Shown: in pieces, positions 44,106-53,935 of the stretch
Numbering within the stretch: the first letter of the stretch is position 1
How the letters are laid out: the number at the start of each line of letters is the position of its first letter
NCBI GenBank assembly: GCA_017985015.1
Contig: JAGNYI010000016.1
Location: 1 to 64,000, forward strand
DNA length: 64,000 nucleotides
DNA from: Giesbergeria sp.
GTDB taxonomy: Bacteria > Pseudomonadota > Gammaproteobacteria > Burkholderiales > Burkholderiaceae_C
Direction of reading: 5' to 3'
Made by a program: the position numbers and the translations under genes
The notes under the pieces: model-generated
Databases searched by the model: none
What the model saw: the letters and a program-made list of their open reading frames with translations, nothing else
Told to the model about the DNA's origin: nothing

Positions 44106-44281
44106 TATCACCCTATCAGATTTCAAGAATAGAGGACGGACAAAGGTCTCGCAGCCATCTCAGTGCCTGGACATCGGCGGGGCTCTCATCTCCTTGTTCG
44201 CCAGCATTGCGATAGGGGTTGCAGCGAGTCTGTCAAAATTTGTTCCTTGTATATTGATCGTCAAATAATCAAAATGCAACG

Positions 44282-45451
44282 ATGATTGACCGCCAACTGA
44301 GCCCCCTGCTGGACGAGCGCCTCGCCTTCTACCCCGGCATCGTCCTGCTGGGCCCGCGGCAGGTCGGCAAGACCACGCTGGCCAGGGCGATTGCCGCGCG
44401 GCACCCCGGCGCGCTGTTTCTCGACTTGGAGCGCCCTGCCGACCGGGCGCAACTGGCTGAACCCGAACTCTTCCTGGCCCAGCACCGGGGCCGCCTCGTG
44501 GTGCTGGACGAAGTGCAGATGCTGCCCGATCTGTTCACCCACCTGCGGCCCGAGATCGATGCTGACCGGCGGCCTGGGCGCTTTCTGCTGCTGGGGTCGG
44601 CCAGCGGGGCGCTGCTGCGCCAGCGCTCGGAGTCGCTGGCCGGGCGCGTGGGCTACCTGGAACTGACGCCGCTGCTGGCCAGCGAGGTGGCGGCCACCAA
44701 CGACCTGGGCGAGCTGCAACAGCTGTGGCACCGGGGCGGATTTCCGCTGGCGCACCTGGCGCCCAGCGACCGGCTGGCCTATGCATGGCGGCAGGACTTC
44801 ATTCAGACCTTTTTGCAGCGCGACCTGCCGCAGATGGGCGTGAGCGTGGCGGCCGATACGCTGCACCGTTTCTGGCGCATGTTGGCCCATTTGCAGGGGC
44901 AGCTTTTCAATGCATCGCAGTTGGGGCAGTCGCTGGGCGGCGCGTCGCACACCACCGCCGCGCGCTACCTCGACGTGCTGGTGGACACCATGGTGGTGCG
45001 CCGGCTGGAGCCGCATTTGCCCAACGTGGGCAAGCGCCTGGTCAAGTCGCCCAAGACCTACATCCGCGACAGCGGCCTGCTGCACGCGCTGCTGAACATC
45101 GCCAGCCTGTCGGACCTGCAGGGCCACCCCATCGTCGGCGCATCGTGGGAGGGCTTTGTGCTGGAGCAGGTGGCGGCGCACCTGCCCGAAGGCGCGCAAC
45201 TGGGCTTCTATCGCACGGCGGCCGGTGCCGAGATGGACATCGTGGTGCAGGCGGGGCGCCGCAGCTTGGGCGTGGAGGTCAAATTCTCTTCCGCGCCTAC
45301 CGTGACCAAGGGCTTCTGGCACGCGCGCGAAGACCTGCAGCCCACACGCACGGTGGTGGTGGCGCCGGTGGAACGCCGCTATCCGCTCAAGGACGGGGTG
45401 GAGGTGGCGCCGGTGGGCGCGATTGCGGAACTGCTGGCTGAACTGGGTTGA
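44282..45451 (+). CDS. DUF4143-type AAA ATPase
   Basis: This 389-aa protein has an N-terminal AAA_14 ATPase domain with Walker A GPRQVGKT (residues 24-31) and Walker B RLVVLDEVQ (D76, E77). A C-terminal DUF4143 nuclease-like region follows: PKTYIRDSGLLHALLNIASL, then GAEMDIVVQAGRRSLGVEVK with the D-ExK pattern of the PD-(D/E)XK fold. The family is common in prokaryotes, often on mobile islands, without an agreed function. It lies divergent from vapBC and may form a small accessory island with it. Confidence 0.88.
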   Translation: MIDRQLSPLLDERLAFYPGIVLLGPRQVGKTTLARAIAARHPGALFLDLERPADRAQLAEPELFLAQHRGRLVVLDEVQMLPDLFTHLRPEIDADRRPGRFLLLGSASGALLRQRSESLAGRVGYLELTPLLASEVAATNDLGELQQLWHRGGFPLAHLAPSDRLAYAWRQDFIQTFLQRDLPQMGVSVAADTLHRFWRMLAHLQGQLFNASQLGQSLGGASHTTAARYLDVLVDTMVVRRLEPHLPNVGKRLVKSPKTYIRDSGLLHALLNIASLSDLQGHPIVGASWEGFVLEQVAAHLPEGAQLGFYRTAAGAEMDIVVQAGRRSLGVEVKFSSAPTVTKGFWHAREDLQPTRTVVVAPVERRYPLKDGVEVAPVGAIAELLAELG

Positions 45452-45502
45452 GCCTGGGTGCAGGCCCCCTGCGCGGCGCTCGCCGAAGGTAGAAAGGTTT
45501 GG

Positions 45503-45580
45503 CGAATTAAATTGCTATTAACTATGTAGCTGCTAGCGCTTATCTATCAAGCGCTAGAGCCTAAAAACACCTAAACTTTT
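45503..45580 (+). repeat. AAGCGCTAGAG intergenic repeat, copy E
   Basis: This copy has the best inverted repeat of the set: CTAGCGCTT (45533-45541), spacer ATCTATC, AAGCGCTAG (45549-45557). It lies between the convergent DUF4143 and kdpE genes. The tail CCTAAAAACACCTAAACTTT resembles that of copy F. Confidence 0.85.
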
Positions 45581-45596
45581 CTCTCCAGCGACCGGC

Positions 45597-46301
45597 TCAC
45601 AGCACAAAGCGATACCCGATCCCCGCCTCGGTGCGCAGGTGCCTGGGCATCGACGGATTGTCCTCCACCTTCTTGCGCAGGTTGGCCATGTGTACGCGCA
45701 CGTAGTGCGTGTCGTCCGCATGGCCAGGGCCCCACACTGTTTTCAGCAGTTGCTGGTGGGTGATGACGCGATCGGGCTGCGACGCCAGGTGGGTGAGCAG
45801 TTTGTATTCGATGGGCGTGAGGTGCAGCGGCTGGCCGGCGCGTTCGGCGGTGCGGCGGGCGAGGTCGACGCGCACGTCGCCAAAGACAATCAGCGGGTCG
45901 CCTCCGGGCGTCTGCTGGTAGTGGCGCCGCAGTTGCGCGCGCACACGGGCCATGAGTTCGCCGGCGCCAAAGGGTTTGACCAGGTAGTCGTCGGCACCGG
46001 CATCCAGCGCGGCGATCTTGTCCGCCTCCTGGCTGCGTGCGGAGAGCACGATCACCGGCACCGTGGACCAGCTGCGCAGGCCGCGGATCACTTCGATGCC
46101 ATCGCCGTCGGGCAGCCCCAGGTCGAGCACGACCAGGTCGGGGCGCCGTGTGCCGGCCTCGATCAGGCCGCGGGCCACGCTGTCGGCCTCGTGCACAGTG
46201 TGTCCCTCGGCGCCCAGCGCCAAGCGCACAAAGCGGCGAATGGCGGCTTCGTCTTCGACTACCAGGATGCTATAGCCCGCAGGGCTGACAGGAGAATTCA
46301 T
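45597..46301 (-). CDS. kdpE: KdpE response regulator
   Basis: This 234-aa OmpR-family regulator has a receiver domain with D60 as phospho-acceptor (VVLDLGLPDG), acidic residues E16/D17 and K109 (DDYLVKPF). A winged-helix DNA-binding domain follows (LTPIEYKLLTHLASQPDRVI, DTHYVRVHMANLRKKVE). It activates kdpFABC when potassium is low. Its start overlaps the kdpD stop (ATGA), so sensor and regulator are co-translated. Confidence 0.95.
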   Translation of the reverse strand: MNSPVSPAGYSILVVEDEAAIRRFVRLALGAEGHTVHEADSVARGLIEAGTRRPDLVVLDLGLPDGDGIEVIRGLRSWSTVPVIVLSARSQEADKIAALDAGADDYLVKPFGAGELMARVRAQLRRHYQQTPGGDPLIVFGDVRVDLARRTAERAGQPLHLTPIEYKLLTHLASQPDRVITHQQLLKTVWGPGHADDTHYVRVHMANLRKKVEDNPSMPRHLRTEAGIGYRFVL

Positions 46302-49000
46302 AGGGTGGTGCTTTTCCCGGTGCCGTCGTCCTGTGGCGGCTCTCCGCGTGGCAGGACGATGGTGAAGCGGGCACCCGCAATACTGCCATGCGCGCGCCGG
46401 TTGCTGCCCTGAATGCGGCCACCGTGCGCCTGCACGATGGCGCGGCAGATCGCCAGGCCCAGGCCCACACCAGGCAGCGAGCTCTCGCGGCTGCCGCGCT
46501 CGAACTTCTCGAAGATGCGTTCTTGCGCGCCCTCGGGCAAACCGGGGCCTTCATCGTCCACCCACAGCGACACCTCACGGGTTGTGGCCTCGGCGCCCAG
46601 GGTGATGGCGCTGCCGCTGGGCGTGTACTTGGCCGCGTTCTCCAAGAGGTTGACGAGCACGCGCTCGAACAGCACGGCGTCGAGGTGCAGCAGCGGCAGG
46701 TCATCCGGCAGGTTCACGTGCAGCGCGCGGCCGGCCAGCGCCTCGCTGCTTGCCGCCAGCGCGCTGCCCACCACTTCTTCGAGCGGCTGCCAGTCGCGGT
46801 GCAGGGGTGCGGCGCCCGCCTCCAGCCGGGCCATGTCGAGCAAGTTGTTGACCTGCGCGCTCATGCGCAGCGCCGAGTCGCGAATGGCGTCGGCCACCTC
46901 GCGCTGGGCGGCGCTTAGCGGGGGCTCGGTCAGGCCCAGAGCATCCGAGAGGCCCACCAGCGAGGCCAGCGGCGTGCGCAAGTCGTGCGAGATGGCCGAG
47001 AGCAGCGCGTTGCGCAGGCGCTCGGATTCGATCTGCACGGTACTCGTACGCGCCACTTCGATGTAGTGGATGCGTTCGAGCGAAATCGCCAGCAGCGAGG
47101 CGCAGGTATCGAGCAGGCGCATCGGCTCAGGGCCGAGCGGCGCGCTGCCCAAGAGCTCCAGCACCAGCACGCCGCGCACGCGCATGGGCGCTTTGAGCGG
47201 CACGACGAGGCACGGGCTGGCCGGCAGCGTGCCGGTGCCGCGCCCGGCCGACTCGGCACGGTCGAACGACCACTGCGCGACGCCCAGGTCCACCGGCGCC
47301 TCGCCCCCTGCGAGCGCTTCCAGGTGGTTGGCGTCGTCGGCCAGCAGCAGGCTGGAGCGGGCGCGGAACTCGGCGCGCAGGAAGCGGGCGGCAATCTCAC
47401 CCACCTGCTCGGGCAGCAGCGCGGCCGACAGGTCGCGCGACATATCGTAGAGGCTGCGCACCCGGCGCTCGCGCTGCATGGCCGCCGCCGCCTGCACCTT
47501 GAGCCCAGCGGTAAGCTGCCCCACCACCAGCGCTACCACGAGCATCACGGCAAAAGTGACCAGGTACTGCACGTCGCTGACCGCCAGCGAAAAGCGCGGC
47601 GGCACGAAAAACAAGTCGAACAAGGCCACGCCCAGAAAGGCCGCCAGCACCGCCGGGCCGCGCCCAAAGCGCAGCCCTACGCCGACCACCACCAGCAGGA
47701 ACAGCATGACGATGTTGCTCAGCTCGAGCACACCCGTCATGGGCGTTGCCAGCAGCGCCAGCAGCGCGCAGGCCGTGGCCGCTGCGGCGTACCCGCGCCA
47801 CGCGCTGCCCGCCGCTTCATCCGGAGTGCGCGGTGCGCGTGCGAGGTCGGGCGCCGGTGCGCCGGGCCTGGTTGGCAGGGCCACCTGCAAGACGTCGAGG
47901 TCGTCCGCGCTGCGCACCAGCTGGTCTGCCAGCGCCCGCCGCCAGCGCCCGCGCGTACCCCGCCCCAGCACCAGGCGCACAAGGTTGTGCTCGCGCGCAT
48001 AGCGCACCAGCGCGGCTGCAGGCTCCGGCGCCGAGAGCGTCGCTGTGGTCGCCCCGAGCTCGCTGGCCAGCTTGAGCACTTTCAGCGCCTGCGCGTTGTC
48101 GAGGGCGCCGGTCTCCACATGCACCGCGTGCCAGGGCACATCGAGCTGCGTGGCCATGCGGGCACAGCTGCGCACCACTTTCTCACCGGCAGCGCCCGGG
48201 CCCACGCACGCCAGCAGCGCCTCCCGGTTGGCCCACACCGGCTGCACGGACACCGAACGCCGGTAGGCACGCACCTCTCCATCGACCCGGTCGGCCGTGC
48301 GGCGCAGGGCCAGCTCGCGCAGGGCCAACAGGTTGCCCTTGCGAAAGAAGTTGGCGGCGGCGCGTTCGGCCTGCTGCGGCACATACACCTTGCCGGCTTT
48401 GAGACGCGCCAGCAGTTCGTCGGGCGGCAGGTCGACCACCACCACCTCGTCGGCGTCGTCGAACACCCGGTCTGGCACGGTTTCCCACACGCGGATGCCG
48501 GTGATGCCGCTGACCACGTCGTTCAGGCTCTCGAGGTGCTGGACGTTCATCGTCGTCCAGACATCAATGCCCGCAGCGAGCAATTCTTCCGCGTCCTGCC
48601 AGCGCTTGGGGTGGCGCGAACCGGCGGCGTTGCTGTGGGCCAGCTCGTCCAGCAGAACAAGGGCGCGGGGATCGCCGCCGTGCGCAGCGCCAAACTGCAA
48701 GGCCCCTTCCAGATCGAATTCGGGCAGCGTACGCCCATGGTTCGCAACCTGGCTGGGCGCAAGCCGCGCCAGCCCCGCGGCCATGGCTTCGGTCTCGCCG
48801 CGGCCATGGGTTTCGACCACGCCGACCAGCAAGGGCGTTCCTTGCGCCTTTGCGGCCTGGGCCGCAGACAGCATGGCGTAGGTTTTGCCCACACCGGCAT
48901 TGGCCCCAAAGAAGATCTTGAGCCGCCCACGCCGCGCCCGCACCTCGTCGCGCTGTACTTGCTCGAGCAGTTGGTCGGGATTGGGGCGGGCGTCGCTCAT
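46298..49000 (-). CDS. kdpD: KdpD potassium sensor histidine kinase
   Basis: This 900-aa protein has the full KdpD layout. It begins with the N-terminal KdpD domain with Walker A GANAGVGKT (32-40) and DELAHSNAAGSRHPKRWQDA, then a universal-stress-like domain. A four-helix DUF4118 membrane unit sits near residues 400-500, then a GAF-like region, the H-box SAISHDLRTPLASLVGLSDA and the ATPase domain (NLLENAAKYTP). It senses potassium limitation and phosphorylates KdpE. It lies 58 nt after kdpC. Confidence 0.95.
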   Translation of the reverse strand: MSDARPNPDQLLEQVQRDEVRARRGRLKIFFGANAGVGKTYAMLSAAQAAKAQGTPLLVGVVETHGRGETEAMAAGLARLAPSQVANHGRTLPEFDLEGALQFGAAHGGDPRALVLLDELAHSNAAGSRHPKRWQDAEELLAAGIDVWTTMNVQHLESLNDVVSGITGIRVWETVPDRVFDDADEVVVVDLPPDELLARLKAGKVYVPQQAERAAANFFRKGNLLALRELALRRTADRVDGEVRAYRRSVSVQPVWANREALLACVGPGAAGEKVVRSCARMATQLDVPWHAVHVETGALDNAQALKVLKLASELGATTATLSAPEPAAALVRYAREHNLVRLVLGRGTRGRWRRALADQLVRSADDLDVLQVALPTRPGAPAPDLARAPRTPDEAAGSAWRGYAAAATACALLALLATPMTGVLELSNIVMLFLLVVVGVGLRFGRGPAVLAAFLGVALFDLFFVPPRFSLAVSDVQYLVTFAVMLVVALVVGQLTAGLKVQAAAAMQRERRVRSLYDMSRDLSAALLPEQVGEIAARFLRAEFRARSSLLLADDANHLEALAGGEAPVDLGVAQWSFDRAESAGRGTGTLPASPCLVVPLKAPMRVRGVLVLELLGSAPLGPEPMRLLDTCASLLAISLERIHYIEVARTSTVQIESERLRNALLSAISHDLRTPLASLVGLSDALGLTEPPLSAAQREVADAIRDSALRMSAQVNNLLDMARLEAGAAPLHRDWQPLEEVVGSALAASSEALAGRALHVNLPDDLPLLHLDAVLFERVLVNLLENAAKYTPSGSAITLGAEATTREVSLWVDDEGPGLPEGAQERIFEKFERGSRESSLPGVGLGLAICRAIVQAHGGRIQGSNRRAHGSIAGARFTIVLPRGEPPQDDGTGKSTTL

Positions 49001-49058
49001 CGGTAGCTACTGTAGAGCAGGTGGCGCCACACGCACGCAAGCGGTGGCCAGCGCCGCT

Positions 49059-49637
49059 TCAGGCACGGGGCAAGGCATCGAGCGCCAGGTTGAGCCGCAG
49101 CACGTTCACACGCGGCTCGCCCAGAAAGCCCAGCAGCGTGCCTTCGGTGTGCTCTGCCACCAGCGCCTGCACCCGCTGTGGCGGCAGGCCCAAAGCACGG
49201 GCCACCCGGTTGACCTGGTAGTCGGCGGCAGCGCGGCTGATGTGCGGGTCAAGCCCGCTGGCAGAGGCGGTCACCAGGTCCACCGGCACAGCGCTGTGGT
49301 TGCCAGGATCGGCAGCGCGCAGCGCTGCAATGCGCGCCGCCACGGCCTCGGCCAAGGCCGGATTGCTGGGCCCCAGGTTGGAGCCCGAGGACGCTGCTGC
49401 GTTGTAGGGATCGGGCGCAGTGGCCGATGGCCGGCTCCAGAAATGGCCAGGCTGCGAAAACGGCTGGCCGATCAGCGCGGAGCCGACCACCACGCCCTTC
49501 GCCTTCACCAGACTGCCGTTGGCCTGGTCGGGGAACAGCACTTGCGCCAGACCCGTGACAGCCAGCGGATACGCCAGGCCTGTAACGAGGGAAAGCACGG
49601 CAAAAAGCACCAGGGCAGGACGAAACAAGAATGTCAT
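49059..49637 (-). CDS. kdpC: KdpC potassium-transporting ATPase subunit
   Basis: This 192-aa subunit has one N-terminal helix ([20 protein letters not shown]) and a periplasmic domain with [55 protein letters not shown] and the C-terminal [13 protein letters not shown]. It stabilises the KdpFABC complex. I chose the ATG at 49637, 19 nt past the kdpB stop. Confidence 0.95.
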   Translation of the reverse strand: MTFLFRPALVLFAVLSLVTGLAYPLAVTGLAQVLFPDQANGSLVKAKGVVVGSALIGQPFSQPGHFWSRPSATAPDPYNAAASSGSNLGPSNPALAEAVAARIAALRAADPGNHSAVPVDLVTASASGLDPHISRAAADYQVNRVARALGLPPQRVQALVAEHTEGTLLGFLGEPRVNVLRLNLALDALPRA

Positions 49638-49656
49638 AACACCTCCGGAACAAAAA

Positions 49657-51726
49657 TCAGACCACGCCCAGCGCTGCCAGCGCCAGGTCGATGAGCTTGA
49701 TACCCACGAACGGCACCACCACACCTCCCAGGCCGTAGAGGGCGAGATTGCGGCGCAACAGCGCTGCGGCGCCCACCGGGCGGTAGCGCACCCCTTTGAG
49801 CGCCAGCGGAATCAGGAAGACGATGATCAGCGCGTTGAACACCACCGCCGAAAGAATCGCCGAGTTAGGACTGGCCAGCTGCATCACGTTCAAGGCCGAG
49901 AGCTGCGGGTAGGTGCCCACGAACGCGGCCGGCACGATGGCAAAGTATTTGGCCAGGTCGTTGGCAATGCTGAAGGTGGTGAGCGAGCCCCGCGTCATCA
50001 GCATCTGTTTTCCGGTCTCCACGATTTCGATCAGCTTGGTGGGGTTGCTGTCGAGGTCCACCATGTTGCCGGCCTCCTTGGCGGCCTGCGTGCCGGTGTT
50101 CATGGCCACGGCCACATCGGCCTGGGCCAGCGCCGGCGCATCGTTGGTGCCGTCGCCCGTCATGGCCACCAGTTGGCCGGCTGCCTGGTACTCGCGGATG
50201 CGTTCGAGCTTGGCTTCAGGCGTGGCCTCGGCAAGAAAGTCGTCCACCCCCGCTTCGGCCGCGATGGCCGCCGCCGTGAGGCGGTTGTCGCCAGTGACCA
50301 TCACGGTGGTGATCCCCATTCGGCGCAGCTCGGCAAAGCGCTCCTTGATGCCGGGCTTGACGATGTCCTTGAGCTCGATGGCCCCCAGCACGCGGGCACC
50401 CTCGCTCACCACCAGCGGCGTGCTGCCGCGGCGGGCGATGCTGTCCACCACAGCCTGCAGCGGGGCCGGAAAATCGCCGCCCAGTGCCTCCACATGCCGG
50501 CGGATCGCATCGGCCGCGCCCTTGCGCAGGCTGCGGCCGCCGGGCAAGTCGACACCGCTCATGCGCGTTTGCGCGGTGAAGGGCACAAACTGGGCATCCA
50601 GCGATGCAGCGTTCAATTCTGGGAGCTTGAATTTCTGCCGCGCCAGCACCACGATGCTGCGGCCTTCGGGTGTTTCATCGGCCACAGAAGCCAACTGCGC
50701 GGCGTCGCCCAGCGCGGCTTCAGCGACGCCCGGCGCCGGGGTAAACGCGCTGGCCTGGCGGTTGCCCAGGGTGATGGTGCCGGTCTTGTCGAGCAGCAAC
50801 ACGTCCACGTCGCCGGCCGCTTCCACGGCGCGGCCGGAGGTGGCGATCACGTTCGCCTGCATCATGCGGCTCATGCCCGCCACACCAATGGCAGAGAGCA
50901 ATCCCGCAATGGTGGTGGGAATCAGGCACACCAGCAGCGCAACCAGCACCACCAGGCTCACGGGCTCACCGGCGCCACCGGCGGCAACGCCAAACTGCGA
51001 AAACGGCAGCAAGGTGACCACCACGCTCAGGAACACGATGGTCAGCGCCACCAGCAAGATGGTGAGCGCAATCTCGTTGGGCGTCTTCTGCCGCTTGGCG
51101 TTCTCCACCATGCCAATCATGCGGTCGATAAAGGTTTCTCCGGGGTTCACCGAGATGCGCACCACGATCCAGTCGGACAACACCCGGGTGCCGCCAGTGA
51201 CTGAGCTGAAGTCTCCGCCGGACTCACGAATCACCGGCGCCGATTCGCCCGTGATGGCACTCTCGTCCACCGAGGCCACGCCCAGGATGACTTCTCCATC
51301 GGCGGGCACCGTGTCACCCGCTTCCACCAGCACCACGTCTTCGCGCTTGAGCTGGTCGGCTTCCATGGGCAGCCAAGTCACCGCCTCACGCGTGGCGGGC
51401 AAAGGGCCCCCTTTGGGCAGTAGCTTGGCCCAGGTCTCCTTCTTGAGCCCGCGCAGCGAGGCTGCCTGCGCTTTGCTGCGCCCTTCGGCCAGGGCTTCCG
51501 CCATGTTGGCAAATAGCACCGTGAACCACAGCCACAGCGCGACCAAGGCGGTAAACAGGGTGGGTTCGGAGACTGCCAGCGCGGTGGTGAAAGCGCTGCC
51601 CACGTACACCACAAACATCACGGGATTGCGCCACTGCACGCGCGGGTCGAGCTTCTTGAAGGCCTCCAGAAGCGCCGGACGCAAAAGCGCAGGGTCGAAC
51701 AAGGTCGGGGTTGTGTTGCGTGTCAT
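49657..51726 (-). CDS. kdpB: KdpB P-type ATPase subunit
   Basis: This 689-aa catalytic subunit of the KdpFABC pump carries the phosphorylated aspartate D313 in DKTGT ([12 protein letters not shown]). The actuator motif TGES has its serine at 162, the residue whose phosphorylation inhibits the Escherichia coli enzyme. The hinge motif [20 protein letters not shown] is also present. Its start overlaps the kdpA stop (ATGA at 51723-51726). Confidence 0.96.
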   Translation of the reverse strand: MTRNTTPTLFDPALLRPALLEAFKKLDPRVQWRNPVMFVVYVGSAFTTALAVSEPTLFTALVALWLWFTVLFANMAEALAEGRSKAQAASLRGLKKETWAKLLPKGGPLPATREAVTWLPMEADQLKREDVVLVEAGDTVPADGEVILGVASVDESAITGESAPVIRESGGDFSSVTGGTRVLSDWIVVRISVNPGETFIDRMIGMVENAKRQKTPNEIALTILLVALTIVFLSVVVTLLPFSQFGVAAGGAGEPVSLVVLVALLVCLIPTTIAGLLSAIGVAGMSRMMQANVIATSGRAVEAAGDVDVLLLDKTGTITLGNRQASAFTPAPGVAEAALGDAAQLASVADETPEGRSIVVLARQKFKLPELNAASLDAQFVPFTAQTRMSGVDLPGGRSLRKGAADAIRRHVEALGGDFPAPLQAVVDSIARRGSTPLVVSEGARVLGAIELKDIVKPGIKERFAELRRMGITTVMVTGDNRLTAAAIAAEAGVDDFLAEATPEAKLERIREYQAAGQLVAMTGDGTNDAPALAQADVAVAMNTGTQAAKEAGNMVDLDSNPTKLIEIVETGKQMLMTRGSLTTFSIANDLAKYFAIVPAAFVGTYPQLSALNVMQLASPNSAILSAVVFNALIIVFLIPLALKGVRYRPVGAAALLRRNLALYGLGGVVVPFVGIKLIDLALAALGVV

Positions 51727-53435
51727 TTCAGGGGCTCCACCAGCGTGAGGTGCTCCACCACCGGGCCCAGGGCCAGGGCGGGAACGTAGTTCAAAAGACC
51801 CACCAGCAGCACGGTGCCAATCAACAGTCCGACAAAGAGCGGCCCGTGCGTGGGCAGCGTCCCGGCGGTGGCGGTTGCACGCTTCTTGCTCGCCAGCGAG
51901 CCCGCCATGGCCAGCACCGCCACGATGACGCCAAAGCGGCCAAACCACATGGCTGCCGCGAGCAGCACGTTGTAGAAAGGTGTATTGACTGAGAGGCCGG
52001 CGAACGCGCTGCCGTTGTTGTTGGCAGCCGAAGTCAAGGCATACAAAATTTCACTGAAACCGTGCGGTCCCGGGTTCAAAATGCCCGCCCGCCCGGCTTC
52101 GGTGCTCACGGCCAGGGCGGTGCCAAGCAGCACCAGCAAGGGCGTGATGAGAATGGCGAGCGACACCATCTTCATTTCGTTCGCTTCGATCTTCTTGCCC
52201 AGGTATTCCGGGGTTCGGCCGATCATCAGCCCGGCAATGAACACCGCCAGCATGGCGAACACCAGCATGCCGTAGAGGCCCGTGCCGACCCCGCCGAACA
52301 CCACCTCGCCGAGCTGCATCAGCACCATGGGCACGGCGCCGCCCAGCGGCGTGAAGCTGTCGTGCATGGCGTTCACGGCGCCGCAACTGGCCGACGTGGT
52401 GACCGCTGCAAACAGGGTCGAGGCGTTGATGCCGAAGCGCGCCTCTTTGCCCTCCATGTTGCCGCCGGGCTGGCTCGAGCTGACCGCTTGGTCTACCCCC
52501 AGCGCGGTGAGCGCCGGATTGCCTTCTTGCTCGGCCCAGTTGACAGTGACGGCAAAAACCACGAACAGCACCGTCATGGCAGCCAGCACGGCAAAGCCTT
52601 GGCGCCTGTCTCCCACCATGCGCCCGAACACCAGGCAGAGCGCGGCGGGGATGATGAAAATTGCCAGCATCTGCAGCGCGTTGGTGTAAACGCTGGGGTT
52701 CTCAAACGGGTGCGCAGAATTGGCGTTGAAGAAGCCGCCGCCGTTGGTGCCCAGCATCTTGATGGCCAATTGCGAGGCCACCGGGCCCAGGGCCAGCTGC
52801 GTGCTGGCACCCTCGACGCCGGTGGTGCTCACATACGCCGACAAGGTCTGAATCACGCCCAGCCCGGCAAACGCCAGCGCCAGCAGAAACGACAGCGGCA
52901 GAAGCACCCACAGCGTGGCACGGGTGAGGTCTACCCACACGTTGCCGATGGTGGCCGCGCTGTGCCGGGCAAAGCCGCGCACCAGCGCCACCACCACCAC
53001 GATGCCGGTGGCGGCAGAGAGGAAGTTTTGCACCGTCAGACCCAGCATCTGGGTCAGGTAGCTCATGGTGGTCTCGCCGCCATAGCCTTGCCAGTTGGTG
53101 TTGGTGACGAAGCTCACCGCCGTGTTGAAAGCCGAATCGGCAGACACCGCAGCAAAACCCTGCGGGTTGAGCGGCAACGGCATCTGCAAGCGCTGAAGGG
53201 CATACAGAAAAAAGAGTCCCAGGCTGTTGAACAGCAGCAAGCCCAGGGCATAGCGCACCCAGCCCGTCTCTTGCGTGGCATCGACACCAGCCACCCGCCA
53301 AAGCGGCGACTCGAGCTTGCGACCCAGCGCGAATCGCCCGTCCATGACGGCGTCGATGGCGCGGGACAGCGGCCAGGCCAGTGCAAAAAGCACCAGCAAG
53401 AACGCCCCCAGTTGCACGATGGCGCCGGTGGTCAT
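51723..53435 (-). CDS. kdpA: KdpA potassium-channel-like subunit
   Basis: This 570-aa membrane subunit binds and selects potassium. The four selectivity-filter-like repeats are visible, for example [57 protein letters not shown] and [14 protein letters not shown]. It starts within 4 nt of the kdpF stop (ATGA) and overlaps kdpB, consistent with tight stoichiometric expression. Confidence 0.96.
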   Translation of the reverse strand: MTTGAIVQLGAFLLVLFALAWPLSRAIDAVMDGRFALGRKLESPLWRVAGVDATQETGWVRYALGLLLFNSLGLFFLYALQRLQMPLPLNPQGFAAVSADSAFNTAVSFVTNTNWQGYGGETTMSYLTQMLGLTVQNFLSAATGIVVVVALVRGFARHSAATIGNVWVDLTRATLWVLLPLSFLLALAFAGLGVIQTLSAYVSTTGVEGASTQLALGPVASQLAIKMLGTNGGGFFNANSAHPFENPSVYTNALQMLAIFIIPAALCLVFGRMVGDRRQGFAVLAAMTVLFVVFAVTVNWAEQEGNPALTALGVDQAVSSSQPGGNMEGKEARFGINASTLFAAVTTSASCGAVNAMHDSFTPLGGAVPMVLMQLGEVVFGGVGTGLYGMLVFAMLAVFIAGLMIGRTPEYLGKKIEANEMKMVSLAILITPLLVLLGTALAVSTEAGRAGILNPGPHGFSEILYALTSAANNNGSAFAGLSVNTPFYNVLLAAAMWFGRFGVIVAVLAMAGSLASKKRATATAGTLPTHGPLFVGLLIGTVLLVGLLNYVPALALGPVVEHLTLVEPLK

Positions 53436-53524
53436 GAAAAATCCTCAGGCCGCAGCAGCACGGCGACGAGGTACACAAAGAGCCCGCCCGCAAGCGCGCC
53501 TGCCATCCAGTGCCATGCACTCAT
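53432..53524 (-). CDS. kdpF: KdpF small membrane subunit
   Basis: This 30-aa single-helix peptide begins [20 protein letters not shown] and ends [10 protein letters not shown], the LxxPExF end typical of KdpF. It is known to stabilise the KdpABC complex in Escherichia coli. Its stop overlaps the kdpA start, and its start overlaps the stop of the micro-ORF upstream. Confidence 0.9.
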   Translation of the reverse strand: MSAWHWMAGALAGGLFVYLVAVLLRPEDFS

Positions 53525-53622
53525 GGTCGTGCCTCCGGACGCTGCAGCCGTTCGCAGCCCTTGACGAGCGCCACAGTCAGCAGCCAGAAAAGACCCGCCA
53601 GGGCCAGATAGATGACGTCCAT
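53521..53622 (-). CDS. 33-aa membrane micro-protein upstream of kdpF
   Basis: This 33-aa open frame encodes a single hydrophobic helix: MDVIYLALAGLFWLLTVALV then [13 protein letters not shown]. It overlaps kdpF by 4 nt (ATGA), continuing the translational coupling seen through kdpF-A-B, so it is probably translated as the first gene of the operon. I recall similar KGCERL-type peptides before kdpF in other proteobacteria but know of no tested function. It could be an extra regulatory or assembly subunit. Confidence 0.7.
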   Translation of the reverse strand: MDVIYLALAGLFWLLTVALVKGCERLQRPEARP

Positions 53623-53934
53623 GAACCGCTCTCCCCGATGCGCCATTGGCGATGCACCGATGCTAGGAACGGCCGTATCAAGGCAGTGGCAAGAAGTGCC
53701 CGCTGGGCATCAAGGAAGCATCAAGAAGCGCGGTGTTCCCGCCGGACGCGGCGCGCAGAACCTGAACCGGCCATCGCCGGGCCATGCCGGGGGCGCCAGG
53801 CAACACCCTGTTGCCCGCTGGGCGAACTCCGGCGAATGGTCAGCAGACCGGAAGTTGCAGCCATATGCTACTTATTTAGGAGCTGCTTATACAATACCTG
53901 CATGCGCTAGACGCCTAAAACACCAAAACTTTTT
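53623..53934. other. kdp upstream region
   Basis: This 312-nt stretch has no gene. It holds direct repeats that could bind KdpE (53675-53724) and repeat copy F (53864-53935). The kdp promoter is expected here. Confidence 0.6.
53675..53724 (-). promoter_or_regulatory. candidate KdpE-binding direct repeats
   Basis: On the minus strand TTGATGC occurs twice with an 11-bp period (53707-53713 and 53718-53724), and TTGATAC lies 32 bp closer to the genes (53675-53681). OmpR-family regulators bind direct repeats at 10-11 bp periods, and these lie 50-100 nt upstream of the first kdp start. Confidence 0.45.
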
Positions 53935-53935
53935 C
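53864..53935 (+). repeat. AAGCGCTAGAG intergenic repeat, copy F
   Basis: This is the most diverged copy, reading AGGAGCTGCTTATACAATAC then CTGCATGCGCTAGACGCCTA. It lies between the kdp upstream region and the 3' end of the metallo-hydrolase gene, whose TAG stop touches the repeat's edge. Confidence 0.65.

Noticed and set aside
44229-44257. Sigma-70 promoter for the DUF4143 gene
   Set aside because: A TATATT -10-like element is visible but no -35 at acceptable spacing.
46985-49006. Long plus-strand open frame opposite kdpD
   Set aside because: It is antisense to a complete KdpD with all domains; the product is compositionally biased.
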